A stretch of 64,000 bases of DNA from Malurus cyaneus samueli (taxonomy: Eukaryota > Chordata > Aves > Passeriformes > Maluridae). Location of the stretch: NCBI GenBank assembly GCA_009741485.1, contig CM019216.1, positions 51,223,943-51,287,942 of the forward strand, given 5' to 3'. Below are positions 28,401 to 40,400 of this stretch, in pieces. Both the position numbers and the translations under genes were made by a program. The notes under the pieces were generated by a model. It was not told the DNA's origin and searched no databases. It saw only the letters and a list, made by a program, of their open reading frames with translations. Numbering within the stretch: position 1 is the first letter of the stretch; the number at the start of each line of letters is the position of its first letter.

Positions 28401-31400
28401 CCCAGAATAGTGGTATCGGCTGTAATAGTACTAATTTTGAGCTCTCTGTGACACTTCAGGGCTTTCATCATGTAAGAGTTTTTCAGTGCATATCTTCAGT
28501 AAGTCCTGTTGTGTAACACTGTAGACATATGAAAATCAGGCTTGGGTTAATAGAACAGTGTGTTTAAATAGTCTGTATGGACCTAGCATAGGTTGGCGTT
28601 TTGTTTTTGTAATACTGTAAGATGCCCGTCTAGATGGTGTAAATTAGTATTTTCATTAAAAAATACTGAGAATATACTTACATAGAGTACTGTAAAGTCA
28701 TTACCTAAATGACAGTGAACTGAAAATCTGCTATCCTGAAAACAATTTTTTTAGATGCTATGTGCTTTGACTTTAAATGACTCTGATAGCATGTGAAAAT
28801 TCCAATGGGATAACCTTTGCAGAGAAAATTACCATTCTGATTTTGGAGGCTTTCTTTTCTCAAGCTTTAAAGACTTCTCATTCCTTATAGAAAATCCTCT
28901 AAAAATCTTTAAACAGAGAAGTAAATAAGTCATCACTAAATATAATTTATGCTGATAAGATTTGAAAAGTGTGAGTTATATAAACTGTGTATTTTTAATA
29001 GAAAACCACTTGAGATTAAAAGCTGCAAAGGTGGATTCCATGGCTCAGATAATCGCTTCCCCAATATGCAGGTGAGATTTAAACTTATGTTAGCTCTTAT
29101 TTCCAGCTCCTTCTCCTTCCAAATGTTATGTTTGCTGGGTGTTGAGATTTTTTTTTTTAAGATGTGTGATATTATTCCATCTGCAATTAAAGTAATTAAG
29201 CACTTTTGGGACTGATACTGTGATGTGCTGAATAACCCATACAGAATGGGATTTCATTGTTTAAAGAGTTGGTCTGAAACCCAATAGGACTTAGATATTT
29301 CGTTCTGCCAGAAAGAGTATAAAGTTACGACAAGTTGCTCTGTTGTAATAATAAAAGCAGCAAAAGCAAAAACTTCTCATGAAATTCAAGTAATTGTAGT
29401 CCTTAAGACAAGGAAAGTTGTCCTTAAGCCAGCCAGGCCTCTGGTCTGAAAGTTCATTCTTTGCTTTCAGAGTAGCCCAGGAGCAGACGTAACAGGTTTA
29501 AACTGTAATAAAGAGTTGATTTGGTTATTAGAAACCTTTTTTTAAACCATTGATGAATGTTTTAGCTTGCCTGGGAAGTCTGCGGAACTTTTACAACAGA
29601 TACTACCTGGTCAGACAAGCATCTTTCAGAAAGAGCATTATTACTTCTGATTTTGCCTTTTGGAAAACTTGACTAAATTAGCTTCCAACACTGGAATTCT
29701 AGTCAGGCATTATAGATTATGTATCACTGTTTTGAGGCAGTCTGTTCAGGAGAAAGCATATCAGTTGTGTAAAATAAGGAGAGTCTTGAAATTCTTCTCT
29801 TTAATGAGAAATAGGAAGAGATCATAGGGAAACATGAAATCAGATTCTTAGTTTCACCTATTTTGGGGAAGTAATTTAACCTATCCTCTGCCTTAGTTTC
29901 TGCTATCAATAAAATGAAAGGCAATATTCTTGATTTCTAAAAGCTGTTTTCAGGATTTAAATCCACAAACAATTGTCAGGCATTTTGAACAGTGATTATG
30001 TGTAAACACACCTATAAAGAGAAATCTGTGTGTTATGTGGACTTTGTAGGTCTTCTCATAAAACGTGTTCACAATAATTTTCTCTCTTGAAGCCTTTTTC
30101 TTCCATGTGTTGTAGAATTATGTAGTGTTGGCATCGAACTGTTTTTAAAATAAAGTCTTAATCTTGTATCAATTTACCCTTCCAGACCTGCCCTTCTTTG
30201 GCAATGGAAAACCTGTTGATAGTGTGTCTAGTAATGGGATGTAATCAGTGAGGCCATGTGATGTCAAATGCATTCTCTCTCTGCTGCAGTTTGACGGTGC
30301 AATTTTTTTTTTGAATCTGAGCAGATTGGCTCTGTTCAAACTTTTGCCACGTTGAGACTGTCAGCTCATAGCACCCCTAATAGGTCTTAAAACGGTTATA
30401 ATTTATCCTTTTTATGGCTAACATTATAGCAGCATTACTGCCTTTCTCATCCTGTAATTACCGAAAAAAAAACCAGAAAAGAAGGTAAGCTTGTCTCTGT
30501 CTCATCTGGTTCAAATTAGTCCTGTTAAGTACATTATTAGCCTCCAGATTTTAATATCAATGGTTGCAGAATGTTAAGGGTTAAGGGCTGAGTTTTTAGC
30601 CTCTTTTTTGCCACACAGCTATGAAGTCTGAGACAATTGTATTGGTTGCAAAGAGCTTGGAGATCTTACTCAGGGACACGCTATAGAGTATAAAACATCC
30701 CTCACTTTCTTGATACCTCATTTTCTTGATACCACAGATGTGTGCAATCTGTTTCTCTTCATTAAAAACAAGTTGAATAACTCAGGATGAATTTTAAAAC
30801 AATGTTTTTGGCAGCAGTTGGGTTTAAGCATTTGTTGCCCTTGCCTCCTGGATCTTATTCATGCAGCAAACCCTACTGTAGGTTGGTGTAAGCTTTGCAG
30901 TGTCAAGTAGGTTGGGGAATTGAACCAGAAGGAAGAGAGCCAGCAGAAGAAAAAAAAAAAGGAAAAGTTTCTGAGCTGGCAGCATTCCTGGATCAGGTCC
31001 AGTACAGCTCAGGAAGTGGTGCAAGAAAAAAGAGCAGCTGCAAACCAGGCATGGAAGCCTACGCTCCTACCATTGCTCAAACCACTTAAAGCAGTGCTAC
31101 CAACAGATGTTTTTATAGCCCTAAGTTAAAAGCTTCCAAATTGTTTACAGGATGTGATATGTGATGATTACTTTGGATCAACATTTCCATTAAATCTCTT
31201 TAAGATTTTAAGAAAATAGCTTTTAATTTCTTCAAAAGCAGAGAGGAGCAAGGGACTTCATAAATGGCTAAAGGCAACAATGAGACAGATTTGGTTTCCT
31301 AATGCTCTTCTACTTTTAAAATTTTTTCTTATAAATATACTTTTTTTTTAAAGGAAAACCAATGCTTTGGTCTTGATATGTACTGTGCTGGTAAAGTAAA

Positions 31401-34400
31401 GATTAAGTTCTTGTAAGAAAATGCCTTCTGAGTATGAAAATATTTTTCATTTCAACTTGTCTTAAACAGAATTACACTGTACTTTTCTCTGTAAATCCTA
31501 GGCGATCTTTATTGGGTTTGGACCAGGATTCAAGTTTGGTACTCAAGTTGATCCATTTGAAAACATTGAAGTATATAATTTAATGTGTGGTAAGTACAAT
31601 GGATGGGGACCATTTTTGTTCAGTAAAATGTAATATCTTTTGGGCATTGTAAATCTTCTAGTTACAGATTGTTAACTGTCCTCTGAAACTCATCCTTAAG
31701 ACTTGCTGCTGATTTTCACGAATCAGCTGTTTGATTTTCTGAGAAAGGGCCATCTCTGAACAGCTAACAGAAGTTTAGGATCCACTGGTCAGGCTACCTT
31801 GTATATCTCTTTTCCGATGGTCACAGTGTGTGTTCCTCTGGCTTTTCCAGAGCTGGTGCTTTGACTCCTCACTACTAAAAATGCTACTACACAATCTCTG
31901 TACCAGTAAGAAGAAGGGAAGCCCTTTCCCTCCTCATCCAAACACCATATTACTCTGACTCCTTTTTCCTTTGTCCCTTCTCCATTCAGTATTTCATGGT
32001 TTCTCTAAAGGTCTGTCACTAGATCACTTTCTGTTCATTTATTCCCCTTGAGGTCTTCACCTGTTTTTCATCATATCCTGCCTGCTGCCCTCTCTAGTTA
32101 GACCTCACACTGCTTCTGCCAAGGAGAAAAGTACTACCCAAGAGTTTGATCCCGAAAATACTGGGAGTGCTGCAAATGCTTGAGATCAGTGGTGATATGC
32201 GCTAGGATTCACTAATACCATAGTGAACCCTAGCTAAGAACATGACTGCTCCTTTTTAAAGAGGTTACAGTGTTTTTCCTTTGACTCATCCATTCTTATA
32301 AGCACAATATGATCAGCTGTGTATTACAATCTTTTTCCTCCTGTTAATATCACTTGAATTCTTTCATAGATTTGCTTGATTTGAAACCAGCCCCAAACAA
32401 TGGAACTCACGGACGCCTAAACCATCTGTTGAAGCACCCTGTTTATACCCCACACCATCCCAAAGAAACAAGCCATCCTTCTGAATGCTCTGTGGTGGGA
32501 GAAAGAGCCTTTTCAGTGAGCCTTGGCTGCTCCTGCAGGACAGGGGTAAGTACTGAAATGGGTAGAGTTGTGGAAGCAGAAGTCTGTGTTGTATTGAAAG
32601 AGTGAAACTTTGCATTCTGCAGATAGTTTCACACCCCCTTACTGTTGGTTTCAAAATCAAATCTTGCTTGGGGTTACTGAGTGATAGCCTGTATTCGTGT
32701 ATTAATTTTTTGCAGATTGCTTATTCTAAGTTTGATTCATCTCTGAAGAGCCTGGAAAAACCCTACAAGGGCTTGATTGGGAAAGCATTCAATTTTTTCT
32801 TGCTTCACTTACTTGTGTCGAAATTTCTCTTCTGCAAATGTTGTGTTTGAAATGTGGTTTTCAAGCATGTAGATTTGCTTGTGGCAAAATCAATTTTTTC
32901 TGGGAATTCACTGAAGCTCCTCTCTCCAGTACATGTTAGTGAGTTTTGTACATGTTTAACTTGCTAGACAAAAGTTCCATTTAAGGGTAGTATTGGCTCA
33001 TAATGTGCTTTGCAGAATCTCACTTCTTTTCTTTTATAATTATAGGGTTTGCCAATAAGGGATTTTCATCTGCGTTTAAACCTTACTGAAACAGAAGGTA
33101 AGAACCTCAGATAATAATATCAAATTTAAAAGCTAACAAAAATAGTAATTATTAATCATCAAACATTTTATATTTTTAAACTTCTGAGCAACTCTCAAGT
33201 TACTGATGTGTAAATTCATTTGAATACTTGCTGGAGCTATAGTCCTGCCTGGAGAATTTGTGGATGCCTCGTTCCTGGAAGTGTTCAAGGCCAGGTGGGA
33301 TGGGGCTTTCAACAACCTGATCTGGTGGAAGATATCCCTGCTCTTGACAAAGTTAGAACTAGACTGTCTTTATGGTCTCTTCCAGCCCATACCTTTCTAT
33401 GATTCTGATGTTTTTGAATATGGTCTTACTGAACTATTTGTTCTCAAATAAATGCGTATCCTTCTATGTGTGTCTTTATGGCATGTGTGTTCCTGGTGCT
33501 TTTGACTTTTCTAGCACTGAAGGAATAAGCATTCCAGAATGGGAAGGAAAAGTGGTGTAATGGGAAGTGCCTGATAAGAAATCAATGCAAAAAATGATAT
33601 CATAATGGCAGCACACTTTTAATGAGGCTTGAGGAGTAATTTACATTTGAGTTGCTGTGTGGGCTTGAGCTGTTACTTCTTTTCATTATTCTTTGTTTCC
33701 ATTCATTGGACATACACATGCTATGTTTAAGCAGCAGTTTGCAAGGCTGTAGACGTGCTCATGACTCATAAAACAAAATAAACCATTTTGAACATGAAAG
33801 AGGTAAAACAGCAAGTAAATAATGAAAACTGTAAGTTCAAAGTGGAATGTAGCCCTTAGTGCTAATGCCTTAAAAGATTATATCAAGAAGATTTGGCTGT
33901 CAGAAATAGACTGATAGAGATCTTACCTCATGTATTTTCATGAAACCTTGAGTTTTTATGCAGATAAACTATATTGGGCAACATCCCACTCCAGCTCACT
34001 ATTAAGAGCTGGTCATAAATGCCAGTCATGGGCAGGTTCCAGTACTTGCTGCTTATCCAGAGCTAATTTAAGGCTTCTCTTGATTTGTGTCATTTGTCCT
34101 GAAACAAACAGTGGATAGAGCTTTCTTGAATCTTTTCCACTAATAACAGATCATAATTTTAAAATGTGTCCCAGAACCCTTTTAAAGTAAGCCTTTCAGT
34201 ATTGTCATGCTCATGAGAGCAACAAAATCAAATCCAGTTAGAATGATAGGGTGTCCCTAAAGAGTGGAAGGGCTTTTGCTGAAACAGCCTCTGCTAAAAG
34301 CCTCTGATGACTTTGCTTAACCTGGCATTTTCGAAACATGACAATGCCAAGCACAATAACGTATTTCAGTTCTCTTCTGTAGAAATAGGAACTTAAGGCT

Positions 34401-37400
34401 CCAAACCTACATTTTCGAAGCAATAGGATTTTGTCTTGAATCATCAGTGAGACCTGGTATAGCCCTGTGCTTAATAACAGTAATTTCATTATGAATTTTA
34501 TTAATTAAGCACTAATTAGCTATAAAAAGCATTGCACATATGGAAGAATTTTCATTACCAGCCTAGAAGCTCCTTAGGATTATGCAGAGTTCATTAGTTA
34601 CTTCAGTTTGCATATTCTCGCATTTATTGTCATAACTTGGCAGCCTGTAAGAACAAAAAATTATAACTGCATTTTTAGTTTTATGGAACAAATATGAATT
34701 TGTTTTTCCCTCATGGGTGGAGAAATATCTGTCATAATCTTGACATTTTTTTGTGCTGTGGAATTAGTGTGGAAAAACCCCTGCACATTCATTGCTCAAT
34801 TTCTTTCCCCATGTAATATATTTGCCTTGAAATTTGTATGATAATTTGTGGATGGTAGGGACCTTTTTAATGGAAAATATACTTTGACACCTTCTTTATA
34901 ATTCCAGTCATGTAATGATTAAAAATAGTTGAATTTTTAAAGGCAAAGTAGTGAGTCCTTGCACAATTGAAAATCCAAATCCAATCCAGTACTTCACTTT
35001 ATTTTTCATATACATTTCTGTATTTGTTAGTCGTTTAAATGTATTTTTACATATGAATATGTAATTACTATAGTAATTTCAAATCACCAGAATTCGTTTG
35101 TCTCCCATCTAAATGTTACATAGAAGTGGATCTCACATTTTTAAATTGAAATACAAAGTCAGTAAAGACTTTGCAACTTAAATTTATCTCCTGTTTCTAA
35201 TAGCAAGAGGTTGTGGTTTTACTATAAGGTAACTTTGTGCAATATAAGTGTAAATGATTACTTTATACTGGCTTCATCACTTAATTTATTGATTTAACAT
35301 AGAAACTATGCCTTTAATACAATAAAGAAAATTTGTTATCCCATTACTGTTTGTCTGGCAGTTAAAAATTAAAGCAACCTTAGGTGTATAAAAACAGAGG
35401 TACTTAACAACCAGTATTAATTGAAAAGTAATAAGCACTATTTCTGTTACAGTTAAGAAGACAGAGGAACTTAATTTACCCTATGGACGGCCCAGGGTTC
35501 TGCAGAAAAGGCATAATTACTGCCTCCTTTACCATCACCGCTACGTGAGTGGGTACAGCAGGGACTACAGGATGCCTCTGTGGAGCATGTACACTGTTGG
35601 CAAAGATGTAAGTATAAGAAGAAAGATTAGAAGCAGCCTCGAAAAGTAAAAATCTTAGCGGTCAGTTTTTTGTGAAGGTGGAGTCACCATCCGTGGAGGT
35701 GTTCAAGAAAGGACTGGATGTGACACTTAGTGCCATGGTCTGGTTGACAAAGTGGTGATGAGTCAAATGTTGGGCTCGATGATCTTAGAGGTGTTTTTCC
35801 AAGTGAAATGAGCCTGTGGTATTATCTTTCAGGGAACTAAATCAAACGTCATAAGATATAAAGTGGAATTTTGTGTGAGTTTTTCTTCAATTTACGCTGC
35901 TAATTAGGATTGGCTTTGACTCTTTTCTTTTTCTCAGAGTGAAACAGTTTTGCCTCCAGATGGAGCAAATCCACCAGGAAGTGAGAAACCCATTGCAATT
36001 GATACAGAAACCCTAGGAGACTGCTGCAGCAGTCTGTCAGTGCTGTCCTTGAAGTCTGGTCTTAACATGGGTTTCATGGTCTTGAAGCAGTGTTTGTAAT
36101 GTGGCAGGTTCTTTTTGAAAAACTAATCTCAGGACAATCTTGAACGATTCATTTGCCCTGATATGGTCCTTCTCTCAGAATATAGTCCTGATTGGGGGAA
36201 AAAAAAAGAGGTCAGTGAAAATAAATCAGGTCCAGGTCAGTGAAAATAAATCAGGTCTCTGTGGTCCTGAATCCTATGCTTAAAATATACCTGTCCATGC
36301 AGAGCACTGATCTGATGAATGAAAGCTGTTTTCACATTGGCTTTTCCCATTCAGAAATAATTTAGAAAACATATAATGTTTAAAAGGAATAAGGATGGTA
36401 GAGGATACTTTTAAATTTCGTTATCTGGGGTAATATGTTTTTAATAATGACTGTTATGATGATACTTAGCTAAACTGGCAAGATTTGCTTGATCCTAAAT
36501 ATTTTGAGGTTAGTGACATGAAGCAACCAGTTACTGTAACAAATGGCCCACATATCTATCTGTCAATTATGTGAGTCTGTCTGTCTGCAAATAAGGTTAT
36601 CTTTAAAGGGCACCTCTAGATTCTCTTTCGTAAGGTATCACAATCAGTTAAAATGCTGTAATTCATTTCCAAGATACATGAAGTGGATGGGAGGGCTTGT
36701 TTTCCACTGACAGAAGAGGAAAAATTCTTGCATCTTAGTTAAGCCATTCAAACTATTAAAAGCTGTTGCAGCTAAATATTTAGAGGTCTGTGGTTCCTCA
36801 TACTGGAAGAACTATTGGAGGTCAGCTTTTCACAATGATGCTTTCTTCCTGTTCAATAGGACAAATGGATTTCTTCTACAGAAGCTGCCTCTAGCTGTTT
36901 GCACAAAGATGTTCGTGTTCCACAGAATCATAACCAGACCTGTTTGTTTTACAACAACCATCCTCGCCTAACTTATGGATTTCTTGCTCCTTTGGGTAAG
37001 TACTTCGCCTTCATTGTAGAGTATATCCGATTTACATGATTTGTAATTTAGTACGTGTAGTCTTTTGTAGGTATTCTTGATAACTAATCAGAATATGATG
37101 CAGTAGCTGCTGAGTTGCTGCAGTTCACTTGAGCACCTGAGAAAGGAAAACATTTTAGGTGCTTCAGGCACTTCAGCATCCAGTGGGTTGTCCAAGGCCA
37201 CTTAATATTTTCCAGAAGTTTTGAAACTTACCAGGTTTCTCAAGTGGCATCTCACAGAAGAAACTGGGAGGAACATGTAGACATTGAGTGAAGTCCAGCA
37301 AGCTGCTAAATTGCAAATTCACTTTGTATGACAGTGTAAGTGGATAAATTGTTTGTGAACTGTTGCTGACCTGATGGGAAACGTTTTGTGTTGACTTTTC

Positions 37401-40400
37401 TGCATAGAATACCAAGTAGCAGGTGACTTAAACATTGGCATCAAATGTAATTTGCAGAGTTTCAATAGAACCCTTTCTTTAAGCCTAGATTCTGCAGTCA
37501 GGGAAAGCTGGTCTGACTCTCATGAATTTTATTTCCTTCCCCAGAATTCACTAGCCTGTTCTGGTATTTTTAAATCTCACAAAATTTGCCAGCTGTAGAT
37601 CTGACAAGTGTAATTGCTGCTGCTACTAAGATTATTTATTTTAGATGGAATCCAGCATGCACTGAAGTCAGCACTTATACCCACACTGGTTTTGGAAAAT
37701 GAAGTTAGGTCAGCTCCATGTCAGTGTTATTACACCAATCACTAAAAGCATGGAAATGCAAGTTTAAAGTTTAAAAATTCAAGTATTTAATTGCTTTTTC
37801 TTTGCTTTCAGATTTTTTGACAGATGCAAAGAAACCTCACTATGATGCCTTGCTTACCAGCAACATTGTGCCAATGTATCCTGCATTTAAAGGTATTTTA
37901 TTTCTATGCATATTTGTTATGCATGGTTGAATATAAAAAAGACTGCTGGTTTTTTTGCTTGCTTTCAAACTGTGCAAATGACCTCTGGTTCTGGGGAGAG
38001 AGAAAACATTAAATGGTTGGCTGAGAGAGAATAAACATATTCCTGATGAAAAAGGATAACTGTGGTACTTCTCCTGGAAAAAAAAAAAAAGATATCCTGT
38101 CTTATAATGGAATACTGTTGAACTCCTAATTGTAATTTAAAATATTATATAGGTTAGCTACTTACAAGCTCATAGGTGTGAGTGTACAAGCTAGCCAGGT
38201 CAGTTTGGTTGTGGGGCATGAGACATGAAGGCATGGTTTTCTCTGGCCTTTCCTCTAAGCTCTCCGGGGTTTGGTTTCCAAGGGAAAGACACTTAAGGTC
38301 CCAAGGGAGCAGCATTGCTATGCCTCAGGTCAAGTGTTAGGGTGACTGGTTAGGGTGACTGAGAAACCACAATGTCAGGACATACTGCAGTGAGTGCTGC
38401 TGCCTATTTGGATGCAACCTTTAGAAACAGCAACCACCTGTAGAATTTATTATTTTCCTAGCTTATCACGTTTGTTTATATTCCAATGAGTACTCTGCAA
38501 GGTTTTATTAGCAGCTTGTATGCTGAAGGTTGTTTCCTGATTCCATTGCTGTGTTTCAGTGTTATGGAACTACTTCCATCAAAACTTGCTACCTGAATAT
38601 GCTGCAGCCAGGAATGGTGTCAATGTAGTCAGTGGTCCTGTGTTTGATTATGACTCGGATGGGCTCTATGATACCCAAGAAAAGTTGAAAAGGTGAGAAC
38701 CTCTCACATCCTAATCCTTTCTTTCCTCCATTAGTGGTCTGCTAGTAATTATTACCCTTGTTCAGAAAGACAGACAAACGGCCCTAAGCCGTTTTTAAAG
38801 TAAGTTATGAAAGAAGCAACAAGCACAAAGAGAGAAATGCACCTTCAAAATGTGTCATCCTAAATCTGAAGGTGAAGTGTAAGAGATGCTGTTGCATGTG
38901 GAAGAATGCATGCCAGCCTGAAAACATAGGACTTTGCCATTGCCTCTAGGAGAAGATGAGGCAAAAGCTTTTCTCTGGTGAATGGCTGACACTTCCTGAG
39001 CTGGCAGTGTTCCACTACAAGTTGTTGATTGCTCTAGTTAACAAAATTGGTTCAAGCTAGCAGGTAGATGGTTTTCTGGACTTGGGCTGAACTCTTCATC
39101 TTCTCTGGAGTTTTACACATTTTTCTAATAAAGGAGTTTGTTGTTATACCTCCTCAAACTTGTTACTTAAATCAGCCTACAAGCCAAACTTGATTTGCAA
39201 AAAAAGTAATCTGGAATTTTCCTTCTGGACCTAAGTTTTCATTGGACAAAATAGGTGAATTGCTAAGGTTGAATATAGGTGATTGCTTTCATTTGGTCTT
39301 TTTTTTTTGCAAGTATGATTTGGTGGATTTACAGAAAGATGTTCTGTATTTCAGATACCCTGGTAATTCTGAAGTTCCAGTTCCAACCCACTTCTTCATT
39401 GTGCTAACTAGCTGTAAAAATACTTCTGAAACTCCTCTGGAGTGTGAAGGGTCTCTGGATGCCTTGTCTTTCATTGTCCCTCACAGAGAAGACAACAGTG
39501 AAAGCTGTGCAGTAAGTGGTCTGTTTGGTCCCCATAAATACCTGAAGTCAGGCTGGAGCTAGATTTGTTGGATGTCAGTTATTAGCTAGTCAAAGCCTGG
39601 AAAAATGGTACAGTCTGCATGATCCTCTTGAGAGAAAAGATAATATTTTTGCAAATGGAATTATGTAAAAGTCTGTGAATATGATCAAATGGGAAAATAG
39701 ATCTGTTCAAAGAGCAAAACTTAGGGCTGGCAGAGAAGATTCAGTATGCAGAGATCATCGATGTGAGACAAACTTCTGTAATGCAACCATTCAGTCAACA
39801 GCTGAGAAAGATGCAGGGCTTCTAAGAAGAGTCACCCACAACAGAAGGTTAGTGCTAAGATCAAATGCATTCCCAGAAGGAGGAGACACACAGGTGTTCC
39901 TCGAGAGCACTGGTTGCTTCTAGTTCAGGTACTTGGCATTGTGGTGGGAATGCATATAGCTTCACTCCATATACACCAGCAAAAAGGGTGGAAAGTGTAC
40001 AGTCCCATCCTGCAGCAAGGAATTAGACTCAGACACAGCTCTCAGAAATATTTTTATCATACAGATGGTAGGCAGATGCTGGACCTAACTTCCATTCCCC
40101 ATTATCACCAACTGGTGCAGCTACGGGTATACTTGAGCAGGTAATAGCAAGTACAAAATTCAGACAACCTTCTAACTGTGTAATGCTCTACACTCCTTTT
40201 GTTAGATGTTTGCCAACACTTACACTTTCTGTCTTTATAAAACATCAAAGTGTCTTTTTTTAATAGATTAAATGCATCTCAGAAAAAAATGTTTTACAAC
40301 CCCTTTTTTTTTATCCTTCTCTGTCCCAATAGGATGGCAAATCTGAGTCCATGTGGGTTGAAGAGAGAATGAAGTTTCATACGGCTCGGATCAGAGATAT

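Larger units (their letters stand above)
23784..31501 (+). other. ENPP1 introns 12 to 16
   Basis: Introns around exons 13-16. Intron 14 contains a CR1 fragment (26761-26917) and intron 16 contains a MIR-like fossil (29861-29932). The rest is AT-rich DNA with nothing recognisable. Confidence 0.65.
31590..40332 (+). other. ENPP1 introns 17 to 24
   Basis: Introns around exons 18-24. They hold CR1 fragments in intron 19 (33252-33410) and intron 20 (35671-35802) and a 25-base-period tandem duplication at 36210-36257. A short tandem TTAGGGTGACTG pair occurs at about 38337-38361. Confidence 0.65.
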
